DNA of 64,000 nt from Agrococcus baldri (GCA_007988785.1 BJUU01000003.1:212044-276043), one strand, 5' to 3'. Shown: positions 40,276 through 50,172, counted from the first letter of the stretch. Numbers and translations are program-made. Notes: generated by a model from the sequence alone, not told the origin.

Positions 40276-41841
40276 ATGCATCCCACCCGTCGCGGCTTGG
40301 CCGCGCTCGCCGCCATCGCCGTGACGACCCTCGCCCTGACGGGGTGCATCCTGCCGCCCTCGATGCCCGGCGAGCCGCAGACCCCCGGGCAGTCCGGCCT
40401 CGGCGAGCCGCAGTGGAGCCCCACGGGCGAGCAGGTCGAGCCAGAGCTCGAGCCGTTCTACGACCAGCAGGTGGACTGGGCCGAGTGCAGCGGCCTGTGG
40501 TGCGGCACCGTGGCGGCCCCGATGAACTGGGGCGACCCATCCGCCGACAGCATCGAGCTCGCCGTCACCGTCGCGCCCGCGACCGGCGAGCGGCACGGCG
40601 CCATCCTCTACAACCCCGGCGGACCCGGCGCCTCGGGCGTCGAGTACGTGCGCGACTACGGCGACTACCTGCTGCACCCCGACGTGCGCGAGCACTACGA
40701 CCTGGTGGGCTTCGACCCCCGCGGCGTCGGCGGCTCGACGCCCATCAGCTGCTACGACGACCCGCAGGAGCTCTACGACTGGCTGTGGGAGACGCCGCCG
40801 GAGGCGGCCGATCCGCTCAGCGACGAGGATCTCGCGCAGCAGCTCGAGTCGGCGCAGTGGTTCGCCGACTCCTGCCTCGAGCACACCGGCCCCTTCCTCG
40901 AGTTCGTCGGCACCGAGCAGGTGGCCGCCGACATGGATCTGCTGCGCGCGCTGTTCGGCCAGGAGAAGCTCGACTACCTGGGCGTCTCGTACGGCACGCT
41001 CATCGGCTCGACCTACGCCGACCTCTTCCCCGACAACGTCGGCCGCATGGTGCTCGACGCTGCGGTCGCCCCCGACGCGACCGACTTCGAGGGCACGCTG
41101 CACCAGGCGGCGGGGTTCGAGCTCGCGTACGGCAACTTCGTCGCCGACTGCCTGCAGCAGCGCGACTGCCCCTTCGAGGGTGATGCGGCGGATGCGCTGG
41201 CGCAGACCCGCGGGCTCATCGACGAGCTCACCGAGAGCCCCATCCCGGTCGCCGACGGCCGGGAGCTCGGCTCGGGCGCGCTGTTCATCGCGATCGCCGC
41301 CAACCTGTACAGCGACTTCCAGTGGCCGACGCTGCGGCAGATCCTCGCCGATGTCGAGGGCGGCAGCGGCGAGAGCGCCTACGCGGCCGCCGACGAGTAC
41401 TACGGCGTGAACCCCGACGGCAGCTTCGCCGACAACTCGCTCGAGTCGCTCATCGCCGTCAACTGCCTCGATCAGCCCGCCACCACCGACTTCGACGAGA
41501 TCCGCGCGAACGCGGAGGAGATCATGGCGGCCGCGCCCACCCTCGGCCCCGACTTCGTGGGCGTCGGCACGTGCGCAGCGTGGCCCTTCGACGCGACCCG
41601 CACGCCGCACGAGATCACCGCGCCCGGGGCAGACCCGATCATCGTGATCGGCGGCATCAACGACCCGGCGACCTCGTACCAGCAGGCGGTCGACCTGGCG
41701 GGGATGCTGGAGTCGGGCGTGCTGATCTCGGTCGAGGCCGAGGGGCACGGGCAGTACAACAACGGCACCGCGTGCGTCGATCGGCCGGTGAACGAGTACT
41801 TCCTGACGGGCACCGCGCCGACGGGCGACATCGACTGCTGA
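40276..41841 (+). CDS. Lipoprotein alpha/beta-hydrolase, TAP-like peptidase family
   Basis: 521 aa. A signal peptide with lipobox LALTGC (Cys24) points to a membrane-anchored lipoprotein facing outwards. The alpha/beta-hydrolase core has the oxyanion motif NPGGPGASG, FDPRGVGGS, nucleophile elbow GVSYGTLIG and a C-terminal TAP-like segment with IGGINDPATSY (acid) and AEGHGQYN (His). This is the SlpD/E, tripeptidyl-aminopeptidase-like group common in actinobacteria, which releases residues from peptides outside the cell. Start ATG 40276 has GGAGG just upstream. It is convergent with the phosphoketolase gene; the stops are 1 bp apart. Confidence 0.9.
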   Translation: MHPTRRGLAALAAIAVTTLALTGCILPPSMPGEPQTPGQSGLGEPQWSPTGEQVEPELEPFYDQQVDWAECSGLWCGTVAAPMNWGDPSADSIELAVTVAPATGERHGAILYNPGGPGASGVEYVRDYGDYLLHPDVREHYDLVGFDPRGVGGSTPISCYDDPQELYDWLWETPPEAADPLSDEDLAQQLESAQWFADSCLEHTGPFLEFVGTEQVAADMDLLRALFGQEKLDYLGVSYGTLIGSTYADLFPDNVGRMVLDAAVAPDATDFEGTLHQAAGFELAYGNFVADCLQQRDCPFEGDAADALAQTRGLIDELTESPIPVADGRELGSGALFIAIAANLYSDFQWPTLRQILADVEGGSGESAYAAADEYYGVNPDGSFADNSLESLIAVNCLDQPATTDFDEIRANAEEIMAAAPTLGPDFVGVGTCAAWPFDATRTPHEITAPGADPIIVIGGINDPATSYQQAVDLAGMLESGVLISVEAEGHGQYNNGTACVDRPVNEYFLTGTAPTGDIDC

Positions 41842-41842
41842 G

Positions 41843-44254
41843 CTACTCGGAGGGCGCGCCGCGCCAGACCCAGTCGGCGACCTCCGGGATGTCGATGCCG
41901 TGCTCACGGGTGTACGCCTTCGCGCGGCTGCGCGCATCCGTCAGCTCCTGCCGCACCTCGGCGTGGGAGTCGGCGAGCCCGGCGCGGTCGATGACGTCGA
42001 TGGCGAGCGTGTAGCGGTCGAGCCCGTTCATCATCACCATGTCGAACGGGGTCGTGGTGGTGCCGCGCTCGAGGAAGCCGTGCACGTGCAGCTGCTCGTG
42101 ACCGGCGCGCTTGTACGTGAGCCGGTGGATGAGCCACGGGTAGCCGTGGTAGGCGAAGATCACGGGCCTGTCGCGCGTGAAGATGCGGTCGTACTCGGCA
42201 TCCGGCAGCCCGTGCGGATGCTGGTCCTCCTGCTGCAGGCGCGCCAGGTCGACGACGTTCACGACCCGCAGCGAGAGCTCGGGGACCGCGTCGCGCAGCA
42301 GCGATGCCGCGGCGAGCGCCTCGAGGGTCGGCACGTCCCCGGCTGCCGCCAGGACCGCATCCGCCGGCCGCTCCGGCGTCTCGGTGCCCGCCCACGGCAG
42401 GACGCCGAGGCCGCGGGCGCAGTGCTCGACGGCCTCATCCATCGTCAGCCACTGCGGCTCGGGCTGCTTGCCCGCGACGATCACGTTGACGTAGCCCGTC
42501 GATCGCAGGCAGTGGTCGGCGGTCGACAGCAGCGTGTTCGCGTCGAAGGGCAGGTAGACGCGCACGACGTCGGCGCTCTTGTTGAGCGCCACGTCGATGA
42601 AGCCCGGGTCCTGGTGGCTGAAGCCGTTGTGATCCTGCCGCCACACGTGGCTCGAGAGCAGGTAATTGAGGCTGGCGATCGGCGCCCGCCACTCGATCCT
42701 GCTGGCCGATTCGAGCCATTTCGCGTGCTGGTTGAGCATCGAGTCGACGATGTGCGCGAAGGCCTCGTAGGTGTTGAGCAGCCCGTGGCGGCCGGTGAGC
42801 AGATAGCCCTCGAGCAGCCCCTGGCACAGGTGCTCGCTGAGCACCTCGATGACGCGGCCCGTGGGCGCGAGATCCTCATCGACCGGCAGGGTCTCGGCGT
42901 TCCACTGCTTGCCCGTCACCTCGTAGACGGCGGGGGCGAGGCGGTTGGATGCGGTCTCGTCGGGCCCGAAGATGCGGAACGTCTCGGGGTTGTCTCGCAG
43001 CACCGCGGCGAGCCACTCGCCGAGCACGGCCGTCGAGCCGGTGCTGCTGGCGCCCCGCGCGGTGGGATCGACCTGGTGCGCGTGGGGGCGGATGTCGGCG
43101 AGCGCGAGCGCGCGGCGCAGCTCGCCGCCGTTCGCGACCGGGGTGGCGCTCATGCGCAGCTCGCCAGGGGGCGCGACCGCGGTGACGATCGGCCGCGGGG
43201 CGCCGTGCTCGTCGAAGAGCTCCTCGGGCCGGTAGGTGCGCAGCCATTGCTCGAGCAGCCGCCGGTGCTCGTCGTTCTCGCGCACCTCCTCGAGCGGCAC
43301 CTGGTGCGCGCGCCAGGTGCCCTCGATGGCCGTGCCGTCCACCTCGTCCGGGCATGTCCAGCCCTTCGGGCTGCGCAGCACGAGCATCGGCCAGGCGGGC
43401 CGCTCCTCGAGTGCGCCCGCCGCCGCATCCGCCTTGATCTGTGCGATGCGATCGAGCGCGTCGTCGAGCGCCTCCGCGAAGCGGGCGTGAGACTCCATCG
43501 GGTCCTCATCGTCCGCGCCGACCGTGACGACGATCGGGTCGTGGCCGTAGCCGCGCATGAGCGCGACGAGCTCGGCCTCCGGGATGCGCGCGAGCAGCGT
43601 CGGGTTCGCGATCTTCCAGCCGTTGAGGTGCAGGATCGGCAGCACCGCGCCGTCGGCGGCAGGGTTGAGCAGCTTGTTCGCGTGCCAGCTGCCGGCCAGC
43701 GGACCGGTCTCGGCCTCGCCGTCGCCGACCACGCAGGCGACCAGCAGCTCAGGGTCGTCGAGCGCGGCGCCGTAGGCGTGGGCGAGCGAGTAGCCGAGCT
43801 CGCCGCCCTCGTTGATCGAGCCGGGCGTCTCGGGAGCAGCGTGGCTGGGGATGCCGCCGGGGAACGAGAACTGACGGAACAGCCGCTGCATGCCCCGCTC
43901 GCTCTGCGCGATGTCGGGGAAGCGCTCGGTGTAGGTGCCCTCGAGCCAGGCGCAGGCGACGCCGCTCGGCCCGCCGTGCCCCGGCCCCATGACGAACAGG
44001 GTGCGCTGCGCCCGGTCGCTGATCGCCCGGTTGAGGTGCCCGTAGACGAAGTTCAGGCCCGGCGTAGTGCCCCAGTGGCCCAGCAGTCGCCGCTTGATGT
44101 GCTCGGGCTGCAGCGGCTCGCGCAGCAGCGGGTTCTGCTGCAGGTAGATCTGCCCGATGCTGAGGTAGTTCGCCGCGCGCCACCACGCGTCGACCTGCTC
44201 GAGCGCGGCCTCGGTCGCCGGGGTCGTGCGGCGCTGCCATGCGGTCTCGGTCAT
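41843..44254 (-). CDS. Phosphoketolase (xylulose-5-P/fructose-6-P)
   Basis: 803 aa from the ATG at 44252-44254; a further ATG at 44290 adds 12 unlikely residues. The TPP enzyme cleaves xylulose-5-P or fructose-6-P to acetyl-phosphate plus a shorter sugar phosphate. Signatures are [10 protein letters not shown] near the N-terminus, [23 protein letters not shown], the TPP motif [18 protein letters not shown], and [13 protein letters not shown]. The C-terminus [14 protein letters not shown] is typical. Together with ackA and pta in this window it gives a complete route from sugar phosphate to acetate and ATP. It is a single gene, convergent with the lipoprotein hydrolase. Confidence 0.96.
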   Translation of the reverse strand: MTETAWQRRTTPATEAALEQVDAWWRAANYLSIGQIYLQQNPLLREPLQPEHIKRRLLGHWGTTPGLNFVYGHLNRAISDRAQRTLFVMGPGHGGPSGVACAWLEGTYTERFPDIAQSERGMQRLFRQFSFPGGIPSHAAPETPGSINEGGELGYSLAHAYGAALDDPELLVACVVGDGEAETGPLAGSWHANKLLNPAADGAVLPILHLNGWKIANPTLLARIPEAELVALMRGYGHDPIVVTVGADDEDPMESHARFAEALDDALDRIAQIKADAAAGALEERPAWPMLVLRSPKGWTCPDEVDGTAIEGTWRAHQVPLEEVRENDEHRRLLEQWLRTYRPEELFDEHGAPRPIVTAVAPPGELRMSATPVANGGELRRALALADIRPHAHQVDPTARGASSTGSTAVLGEWLAAVLRDNPETFRIFGPDETASNRLAPAVYEVTGKQWNAETLPVDEDLAPTGRVIEVLSEHLCQGLLEGYLLTGRHGLLNTYEAFAHIVDSMLNQHAKWLESASRIEWRAPIASLNYLLSSHVWRQDHNGFSHQDPGFIDVALNKSADVVRVYLPFDANTLLSTADHCLRSTGYVNVIVAGKQPEPQWLTMDEAVEHCARGLGVLPWAGTETPERPADAVLAAAGDVPTLEALAAASLLRDAVPELSLRVVNVVDLARLQQEDQHPHGLPDAEYDRIFTRDRPVIFAYHGYPWLIHRLTYKRAGHEQLHVHGFLERGTTTTPFDMVMMNGLDRYTLAIDVIDRAGLADSHAEVRQELTDARSRAKAYTREHGIDIPEVADWVWRGAPSE

Positions 44255-44394
44255 GCCCTCGAGCCTGTTGGAGCGAGCAGGGGGCGTCAAGGGCGGATGC
44301 GCGCAGGTCGACCGCGAGCACGGCGCTGTTCGGGGGTCGTCGGGTCGTGGCGGGCAGCGCCGATGCGCTACGATTGTTGATCGTGCCTCGGCAC

Positions 44395-44470
44395 GCCGCG
44401 TTAGCTCAGTCGGCAGAGCGATTCACTCGTAATGAATAGGTCCGGAGTTCGATTCTCCGACGCGGCACCA
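44395..44470 (+). tRNA. tRNA-Thr (anticodon CGT)
   Basis: It begins GCCGCGTTAGCTCAGTCGG and ends ACGCGGCACCA, with CCA encoded. The acceptor stem is GCCGCGT / ACGCGGC. The anticodon CGT is at 44428-44430 in the loop CTCGTAA, and the T-arm is GGAGTTCGATTCTCC. A TACGAT -10 box lies at 44369-44374 and a hairpin terminator follows at 44479-44498. Confidence 0.96.
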
Positions 44471-44478
44471 TCGCGCAG

Positions 44479-44498
44479 GGCCCCGCAGCAGCGGGGCC
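44479..44498 (+). terminator. Hairpin after tRNA-Thr
   Basis: GGCCCCGC-agca-GGGGCC type stem (8 bp, GGCCCCGC / GCGGGGCC) followed by TTCGTCGT, 9 bp beyond the tRNA. Confidence 0.8.
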
Positions 44499-44515
44499 TT
44501 CGTCGTCTCGGCACC

Positions 44516-44521
44516 TATCCT
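44516..44521 (+). promoter_or_regulatory. -10 box of the GNAT gene, probably leaderless
   Basis: TATCCT stands 6 nt before the ATG at 44528. Confidence 0.55.
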
Positions 44522-44527
44522 GCTGGC

Positions 44528-45184
44528 ATGAGCGAGGCCCCCGTCATCCGCACGTTCCGCGAAGCCGACCGGGCCGAGCTGCTGGCGCTCTTCCACCGCG
44601 CAGGTCAGGGCGCACCCGGCGGCGAGCTGTGGGGGCACGTGCCATCGGTCCGCGACATCTACCTGACCGCCTACATCGACCGCGAGCCCGAGTCGCTGTT
44701 CGTCGCCGAGCTCGGTGGTCGGCTGGTCGGCTACCTCGCCGGCTGCCTCGACACCGCCTCTTTCCCGAGCGAGGCGGAGCGCACGGCAGCCGCCGTCCGG
44801 CGGCACCGTCTGTGGCTGCGCCCCCGGTTCCTCGCCTTCACCGCGCGCGCCAGCACCGCATCCGCCATCGCCCGCCTGCGCGGCGAGCCGGTCGACCTGG
44901 GCGAGCTGGCCGACCCTCGATGGCCCGCGCACCTGCACATCGATGTCGCCGCAGAGGCACGCGGCACCGGCGCAGCGGATGAGCTCATGCGCCGCTGGCT
45001 CGCGCGCGTCGCGGCCGCCGGCGTGCCGGGCTGCTTCCTGCAGACGCTGGCCGAGAACACCCGGGCCGTGCGCTTCTTCGAGCGGATGGGGTTCCGGGCC
45101 CACGGCGCGCCCGCCCGGCTGCCCGGGCGGGTCGGGGGCAGGCGGCTGCACCAGCTGACGATGGTGCACCCGGCCGCGGCGTAG
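44528..45184 (+). CDS. GNAT-family N-acetyltransferase
   Basis: 218 aa from ATG 44528. The GNAT fold is seen in VIRTFREADRAELLALFHRA, the beta-4/acetyl-CoA loop HLHIDVAAEARGTGAADELM (R/Q-x-x-G-x-G/A pattern), and the C-terminal NTRAVRFFERMGFRAHG. An insert of about 50 residues between the first beta strands and motif A (TASFPSEAERTAAAVRRHRL) makes it longer than the usual 150-180 aa. The substrate is unknown. It probably has a leaderless mRNA. The pncA-like gene follows after 9 bp with its own -10 box. Confidence 0.88.
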   Translation: MSEAPVIRTFREADRAELLALFHRAGQGAPGGELWGHVPSVRDIYLTAYIDREPESLFVAELGGRLVGYLAGCLDTASFPSEAERTAAAVRRHRLWLRPRFLAFTARASTASAIARLRGEPVDLGELADPRWPAHLHIDVAAEARGTGAADELMRRWLARVAAAGVPGCFLQTLAENTRAVRFFERMGFRAHGAPARLPGRVGGRRLHQLTMVHPAAA

Positions 45185-45187
45185 CCT
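45182..45187 (+). promoter_or_regulatory. -10 box of the nicotinamidase-like gene
   Basis: TAGCCT begins inside the stop codon of the preceding gene and stands 6 nt before the ATG at 45194. Confidence 0.5.
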
Positions 45188-45193
45188 GGGCGC

Positions 45194-45766
45194 ATGAGCC
45201 GAGGCATCCTGATCGTCGACGTGCAAAACGACTTCACCGAGGGCGGCGCGCTCGGCACGCAGGGCGGGGCAGCGGTCGCAGCGGCCATCAGCGAGCACCT
45301 GCGCACGCACGGCTACGACCTGGTGGCCGCGAGCCGCGACTGGCACGACGCCGAAGGCGACAATGGCGGCCACTTCGCCACCGGCGAGCCCGACTTCGTC
45401 GACACCTGGCCCGTGCACTGCGTGGCCGGCACGCCCGGCGCCGAGTACCACCCGGCGCTCGACGCGCTCGCGATCGACGTGCACGTCAAGAAGGGGCAGG
45501 GCGAGCCCGCGTACTCCGCCTTCGAGGGCGTCACCGACGACGGCGAGACGCTCGCCGAGGTGCTGGAGGAGCAGGGCGTCGACGAGCTCGACGTCGTCGG
45601 CATCGCCACCGACCACTGCGTCAGGGCATCCGCGCTCGATGCCGCGCTCGCGGGCATCACGGTGCGGGTCATCGACGGGCTCACGAGCGCCGTCTCGCCC
45701 GAGACGCGGGCAACCGCGCTCGACGAGATGCGGGATGCGGGCGTGCAGGTCGTGGCGGCCGCCTGA
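45194..45766 (+). CDS. Isochorismatase-family hydrolase, probable nicotinamidase
   Basis: 190 aa. The cysteine-hydrolase triad is D9 (LIVDVQNDFTEGG), K99 or K100 (VHVKKGQ) and C142 (IATDHCVRAS). Metal-ligand residues of PncA enzymes are present in SRDWHDAEGDNGGHF (D49, H51, H60). Nicotinamidase converts nicotinamide to nicotinate for NAD salvage, and the fit to PncA is good. Related cysteine hydrolases include N-carbamoylsarcosine amidase, so given the HyuAB and sarcosine-oxidase-like genes 5 kb away that alternative deserves mention, though the metal site favours nicotinamidase. Confidence 0.85.
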   Translation: MSRGILIVDVQNDFTEGGALGTQGGAAVAAAISEHLRTHGYDLVAASRDWHDAEGDNGGHFATGEPDFVDTWPVHCVAGTPGAEYHPALDALAIDVHVKKGQGEPAYSAFEGVTDDGETLAEVLEEQGVDELDVVGIATDHCVRASALDAALAGITVRVIDGLTSAVSPETRATALDEMRDAGVQVVAAA

Positions 45767-45800
45767 GTCGCCCGCGGCTTTGTGTAGCCGATCTAACAGA

Positions 45801-45806
45801 TAGGCT
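45801..45806 (+). promoter_or_regulatory. -10 box of the MMPL gene, probably leaderless
   Basis: TAGGCT stands 6 nt before the GTG at 45813. Confidence 0.5.
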
Positions 45807-45812
45807 GGCTAG

Positions 45813-47987
45813 GTGTCACTGCACGATCGGCCCGCTCACCGGGTGCCCACCTGGCTCCGCATCCTGCTGCCGGCGATCCTGATCCTCGGCTGGATCGCCG
45901 CCGCCGGGCTGGGCGGCCCCACCTTCGGCAAGCTCTCCTCCGTCGTCTCCAACGACCAGGCCAGCTTCCTGCCATCGAGCGCCGAGTCGACAGCGGTGCA
46001 GGACGCGCTGCCCGGCTTCCTCGGCGACGACGAGGTGCCCGCGATCGTCGTCGCCGCGGGCGAGGGCGAGCTCGACGCTGATGCGCTCGAGCGCCTCGAG
46101 ACGCTGCAGCAGCAGGTCGCCGAGCTCGACGGGGTGGTCGAGGCCTCGCCGCTCATCCCCAGCGACGACGGCCGCGCCGCGCAGTTCGTCGCGCTGCTCG
46201 ACAGCTCCGGCGACTCCGGCGAGGTGCCCGACATCGTCGAGGCGCTGCGCACGTCGGTGGCGGATGCGACGGCGGACTCCGACCTGCAGGCGGCGGTCAC
46301 GGGCCCGGCCGGCTTCAGCGCCGACATCGTGGAGGCCTTCGGCGGCATCGACGGGCTGCTGCTGCTCGTCGCCTTCGGCGCGGTCTTCCTGATCCTCATG
46401 GTGGTCTACCGCTCGCCGCTGCTGCCGGTGCTCGTGCTGCTGACCTCGGTCTCGGCGCTCTGCCTCGCCATCCTCATCGTGTTCGAGCTCGCGAAGGCCG
46501 ACGTGCTCACCCTCAGCGGCCAGACCCAGGGCATCCTCTTCATCCTGGTGGTGGGCGCCGCCACCGACTACGGGCTGCTCTACACGGCACGCTTCCGCGA
46601 GGCGCTCGGCGAGGTCGACTCGCGCTGGCAGGCGACGGTGCGCGCGCTCAAGGGCTCGTGCGAGCCGATCATCGCGTCAGGCGGCACGGTGATCGCCGGC
46701 CTGCTGTGCCTGCTGCTGAGCGACCTGGTCTCCAACCAGCAGCTCGGCCCCGTCGCGGCGATCGGCATCGCGACCTCGATCCTGGCGGGGCTCACGATGC
46801 TGCCCGCGCTGCTGCTGGCCTTCGGCCGGGTCGCCTTCTGGCCCTTCGCGCCGACCCCCGAGCGGCCGCGCACGAAGCCGGAGGGCAAGGGGCTGTGGAG
46901 CGGCGTCTCACGGCTCGTCGACCGCCGCACCCGCACCGTCTGGATCGCCACCGCGCTCGTGCTCGGCATCGGCGCCGTCGGCGCGACGCAGCTGCAGGCC
47001 GAGGGCGTGCCCTCGAGCGAGTTCGTCGTCGGCGAGTCGCAGGCCCGCGACGGCCAGGCGCTGCTCTCGGCGCACTTCCCGGGCGGCTCGGGCGCGCCGA
47101 CGCAGGTGCTGGCCCCGGCGGCCGAGCTCGAAGACGTGGCGGATGCGGTGGCCGGCGTCGAGGGCGTCGAGAGCGTCGAGGCGGTCAGCGAGGATTCGCC
47201 CTCGGGCACGATCCCGCTGCCGGCCGATCCGGCATCGCCGTTCGGCGATGCGGAGCCGACCGTCGTCGACGGGCAGGTGCTGCTGCAGGCGACGCTCGTC
47301 GATGCACCCGACTCCGACGCGGCGCAGGCGGTGGTGCGCGAGCTGCGCGAGGTCGTGCACGCGGTCTCGCTCGAGGTTCGCGTCGGCGGCACGACCGCGA
47401 CCGCGATCGACACCAATGACGCATCCGATCACGACCGTGCGCTGATCATCCCGATCGTGCTGCTGGTGATCTCGCTCATCCTGATGCTGCTGCTGCGCTC
47501 GATCGTCGCGGCGCTCGTGCTGCTGGCGACCACCGTGCTGTCGTACTTCACGGCGCTCGGGGTCGGCGCGGTCATCCTGGGCTGGATGGGCATCCCGGCG
47601 ATGGATCCGGCGGTGCCGCTGTTCGCGTTCGTCTTCCTCGTGGCCCTGGGCGTCGACTACAACATCTTCCTGATGACGCGCGTGCGCGAGGAGGTGGCGG
47701 AGCACGGGCACCGCGAGGGCGTGCTGCGCGGGCTGCGCGTCACCGGCGGTGTCATCACCTCCGCCGGCGTCGTGCTCGCGGCCACGTTCGCGGCGCTAGG
47801 CGTCATCCCGGTGCTGTTCCTGCTGCAGCTGGCGATCATCGTCGCGCTCGGCGTGCTGATCGACACGATGCTCGTGCGCTCACTGCTCGTGCCGGCGCTC
47901 GCGCTCGACATCGGGGCGAAGACGTGGTGGCCGTCGAGGCTCGCGCGGGAGCCGCGGTCGGATGTGCTCGGGCCTTCCGGGCGCTAG
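45813..47987 (+). CDS. MMPL/RND-family transporter
   Basis: 724 aa with two repeats, each an extracytoplasmic domain followed by a block of five to six membrane segments. After the N-terminal helix (LRILLPAILILGWIAAAGLG) comes the first soluble domain (about 40-170), then ILMVVYRSPLLPVLVLL and the GAATDYGLLYTARFREAL segment of MMPL proteins. The second half repeats this with LILMLLLRSIVAALVLL and VALGVDYNIFLMTRVREEV. The two G-x-D-Y motifs are the proton-relay Asp-Tyr pairs. It probably exports lipids or hydrophobic compounds; the substrate is unknown. It ends 10 bp from the convergent FAD oxidase gene. Confidence 0.92.
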   Translation: MSLHDRPAHRVPTWLRILLPAILILGWIAAAGLGGPTFGKLSSVVSNDQASFLPSSAESTAVQDALPGFLGDDEVPAIVVAAGEGELDADALERLETLQQQVAELDGVVEASPLIPSDDGRAAQFVALLDSSGDSGEVPDIVEALRTSVADATADSDLQAAVTGPAGFSADIVEAFGGIDGLLLLVAFGAVFLILMVVYRSPLLPVLVLLTSVSALCLAILIVFELAKADVLTLSGQTQGILFILVVGAATDYGLLYTARFREALGEVDSRWQATVRALKGSCEPIIASGGTVIAGLLCLLLSDLVSNQQLGPVAAIGIATSILAGLTMLPALLLAFGRVAFWPFAPTPERPRTKPEGKGLWSGVSRLVDRRTRTVWIATALVLGIGAVGATQLQAEGVPSSEFVVGESQARDGQALLSAHFPGGSGAPTQVLAPAAELEDVADAVAGVEGVESVEAVSEDSPSGTIPLPADPASPFGDAEPTVVDGQVLLQATLVDAPDSDAAQAVVRELREVVHAVSLEVRVGGTTATAIDTNDASDHDRALIIPIVLLVISLILMLLLRSIVAALVLLATTVLSYFTALGVGAVILGWMGIPAMDPAVPLFAFVFLVALGVDYNIFLMTRVREEVAEHGHREGVLRGLRVTGGVITSAGVVLAATFAALGVIPVLFLLQLAIIVALGVLIDTMLVRSLLVPALALDIGAKTWWPSRLAREPRSDVLGPSGR

Positions 47988-47997
47988 GTAGACCCCG

Positions 47998-49140
47998 CTA
48001 CTGGTCGCCCGGGCGCCGCGGTGCAGCGTGTGTGGAAGGGGCAGTGCCGTCGAGGAAGCGCGCGGGTTGGAACCCGGAGAGGCGGCGCTCGGGCGGCTCG
48101 CCGCAGATCTCGTCAGCGACGACCGAGCCGAGCCATGGCGCGAGCACGACGCCGCTGTGGGTCACGATCGCCCAGACCCGGCTGTCGGGCCGAATGCGCC
48201 CGGCAGCCGTGCGCCCGTCAGCGGGGATGACCCGGTGGCCCACGCGCACGTCGAGCACACTGGGCGAGGTGTGGGGGAGCAAGGTCGTGATGCGACGCTC
48301 CAGAGTTGCAGCGACGTGCGGTGGCACCGGCACCCCGGGCTCGGCCGTGCCGTCGAGATCGAGGGCCTGCACGAGCAGCAGCTCGCTCTCGCCCGGCCGG
48401 ATACCGACTTCATCCGTCGTGACGATGCGGTCGATGCCGTGGCCCGGCGCGGAGACATCGGCTAGGTATCCGAAGGCGGCGGTGTCGGCGAGCGGTTCAA
48501 TGAGCGGCAGAGTGCCGCCCGCTGATGCCACCAACGACTCCGAGCCGTTGCCAGCGCAGATGACGGCTTGCCCCGCACGGATGCGCGACGCGTCCTCAAG
48601 CACGAGCTCGACGCCGTCGGCCCCGGGTTCGATCCGGCTGACGGTCGCCGTGCGATGATCAAAGCCGGCGGCGACCGCGAGCTCCTCGTGCAGCAGCTCG
48701 ACGTAGCGGAGCGGGTACGCGTGCCCCTCGTCGAACGTCGCCACCAGTGCGTCGTCGCGAATCATGCACGTCGTCGCCTCGCGCGCATCCGTCACTGATA
48801 TCCATCCGGCCCCATATCCAAGGCTCTGGAGTCGCTCGACGCGTCGCGTCAGACTCTCGCGATGCGCCTGATCTTGGGCGATCTCGATGTGCCCGGCGAA
48901 GTCCACGGCCGTGGGATGGCGCTGGGCGATCGCGCGCCACTCGGCCACGCCCGCGAGATTGAGCTGGTGGTAGTCGATCGGATGCTTCTTGTGACTGTTG
49001 ATCCAGCCGTAGGAAGCGGCTGTCGTGCCGGCTGCGCCCGAGTCGAGCAGGGTGACTCGGCGCCCGCGCCGGACGAGTTCGCTCGCGAGTGACACGCCGA
49101 CGATGCCGCCGCCGACGATCGCGATGTCGCTGCCCGTCAT
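47998..49140 (-). CDS. FAD-dependent amine/amino-acid oxidase (DAO family)
   Basis: 380 aa. The FAD-binding motif is DIAIVGGGIVGVSLASELVR, followed by the DAO-family second segment SYGWINSHKKHP and a C-terminal FAD loop (GRIRPDSRVWAIVTHSGVVLAPWLGS). It oxidises a C-N bond and feeds O2 or an electron carrier; the substrate is unknown. It overlaps the RpiR regulator gene by ATGA and is transcribed divergently from the second FAD oxidase, so the cluster 47998-58401 seems to be one regulon built around a 173-bp control region. Length and motif order match glycine-oxidase/D-amino-acid-dehydrogenase-like proteins. Confidence 0.88.
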   Translation of the reverse strand: MTGSDIAIVGGGIVGVSLASELVRRGRRVTLLDSGAAGTTAASYGWINSHKKHPIDYHQLNLAGVAEWRAIAQRHPTAVDFAGHIEIAQDQAHRESLTRRVERLQSLGYGAGWISVTDAREATTCMIRDDALVATFDEGHAYPLRYVELLHEELAVAAGFDHRTATVSRIEPGADGVELVLEDASRIRAGQAVICAGNGSESLVASAGGTLPLIEPLADTAAFGYLADVSAPGHGIDRIVTTDEVGIRPGESELLLVQALDLDGTAEPGVPVPPHVAATLERRITTLLPHTSPSVLDVRVGHRVIPADGRTAAGRIRPDSRVWAIVTHSGVVLAPWLGSVVADEICGEPPERRLSGFQPARFLDGTAPSTHAAPRRPGDQ

Positions 49141-50069
49141 GCGTCGTGCTCCTGGCGTGCGTCGTCGCCGGTCGGGATGCCCAGGCGCTGTGCCGTCAGC
49201 TGCGCTCGCTGGTGCGTGACGAAGGGGCGGAGGGTGTTCAGGCGGTCGAGCGCTGCGAGCGCGCGTGCTGGGTTGCGTGCCGAGACCGCGTTGACGAGGG
49301 CATGCGCGACCATCAGCGGGATGCTCGCGTCGCTGGCTGCGCTCAGCGAGGTGGGTGCCGTCGTGATGACGTAGTCGGCTTCGGTGCGGATGGGCATGCC
49401 GATCGCCTCCGTGATGAGGACGACCGTGGCGCCCTCCGCCCGCGCGGTGCGCACGACTGTCGCGACTTCATCGAACTGCCGGATCGGGGCGAACACGATC
49501 GCGGCGTCTCCCTCGTGCACGCGCAGCAGCTCATCGGCGAGCAGCACACCGGTCGTCTTCGAGGCCTGCGCATCGACGCCGGTTCGGACGAGGAAGAACG
49601 CGAGGTACTCGGCGATGTAGCCGACAGGCTTCAAGCCGTAGCAGAACACCTTCCGCGCCCCCGCCACGGCATCCACGATGCCCTCCCAGTCGACGTCGTC
49701 GAGGGTCGACCGGAACTGCTCGATCGCGTTCGCCGAATCCGCGACCACCTGACGGAGATGGGAACCGTCGGCCGTGGAGTGCATGCGTCGCTGCAAGAGC
49801 TCGCCGGGATCGGCTCGCTGGGCGACGAGCGCCAATGCGGCTTGTCGCACGTCCTTCATGCCGGCGTAGCCGAGCGCGCGAGCGGTGCGGATGACGCTGG
49901 CGTCGCTCGTCCCGACCGCCGCAGCGATCTCGAGCGCAGAGGAACCGGCGACCTGGTCGGGATGGAGGGCGAAGAACGCTGCCACCTGCGAGAGCGTGCC
50001 GGGTAGCTCCGGGCCCAGGCGCGTCGCGCGGGCGTACAGCGACTCGGTCGCGTCCTCTGTGCTCATCAT
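49137..50069 (-). CDS. MurR/RpiR-family transcriptional regulator
   Basis: 310 aa (ATG 50067-50069; a second ATG follows at once; GGAGG upstream). The N-terminal HTH_6 domain (ATRLGPELPGTLSQVAAFFA and SALEIAAAVGTSDASVIRTA, then RALGYAGMKD) binds DNA. The C-terminal SIS domain (about 125-260; VFCYGLKPVGYIAEYLAFFL, then IVFAPIRQFDEVATVV) senses a ligand, usually a sugar phosphate but also other metabolites. It is the only regulator in the island 47998-58401, next to the divergent control region with an AT-rich imperfect palindrome, and likely controls both directions. Confidence 0.92.
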   Translation of the reverse strand: MMSTEDATESLYARATRLGPELPGTLSQVAAFFALHPDQVAGSSALEIAAAVGTSDASVIRTARALGYAGMKDVRQAALALVAQRADPGELLQRRMHSTADGSHLRQVVADSANAIEQFRSTLDDVDWEGIVDAVAGARKVFCYGLKPVGYIAEYLAFFLVRTGVDAQASKTTGVLLADELLRVHEGDAAIVFAPIRQFDEVATVVRTARAEGATVVLITEAIGMPIRTEADYVITTAPTSLSAASDASIPLMVAHALVNAVSARNPARALAALDRLNTLRPFVTHQRAQLTAQRLGIPTGDDARQEHDA

Positions 50070-50172
50070 GCCTCCATCGCCGGTCGCAACCGGCTCGTTG
50101 CGGTCATGCTACGGCGGCGCGGCGTCCCGGCTGCGTCGCGAGATCGACGCTCAGCGGCAATCTGACCGAAAC

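Noticed and set aside
45194..45766. N-carbamoylsarcosine amidase for the hydantoin island
   Set aside because: Same superfamily, but the metal-binding D-H-H set of nicotinamidase is present and the gene has its own promoter 5 kb from the island.
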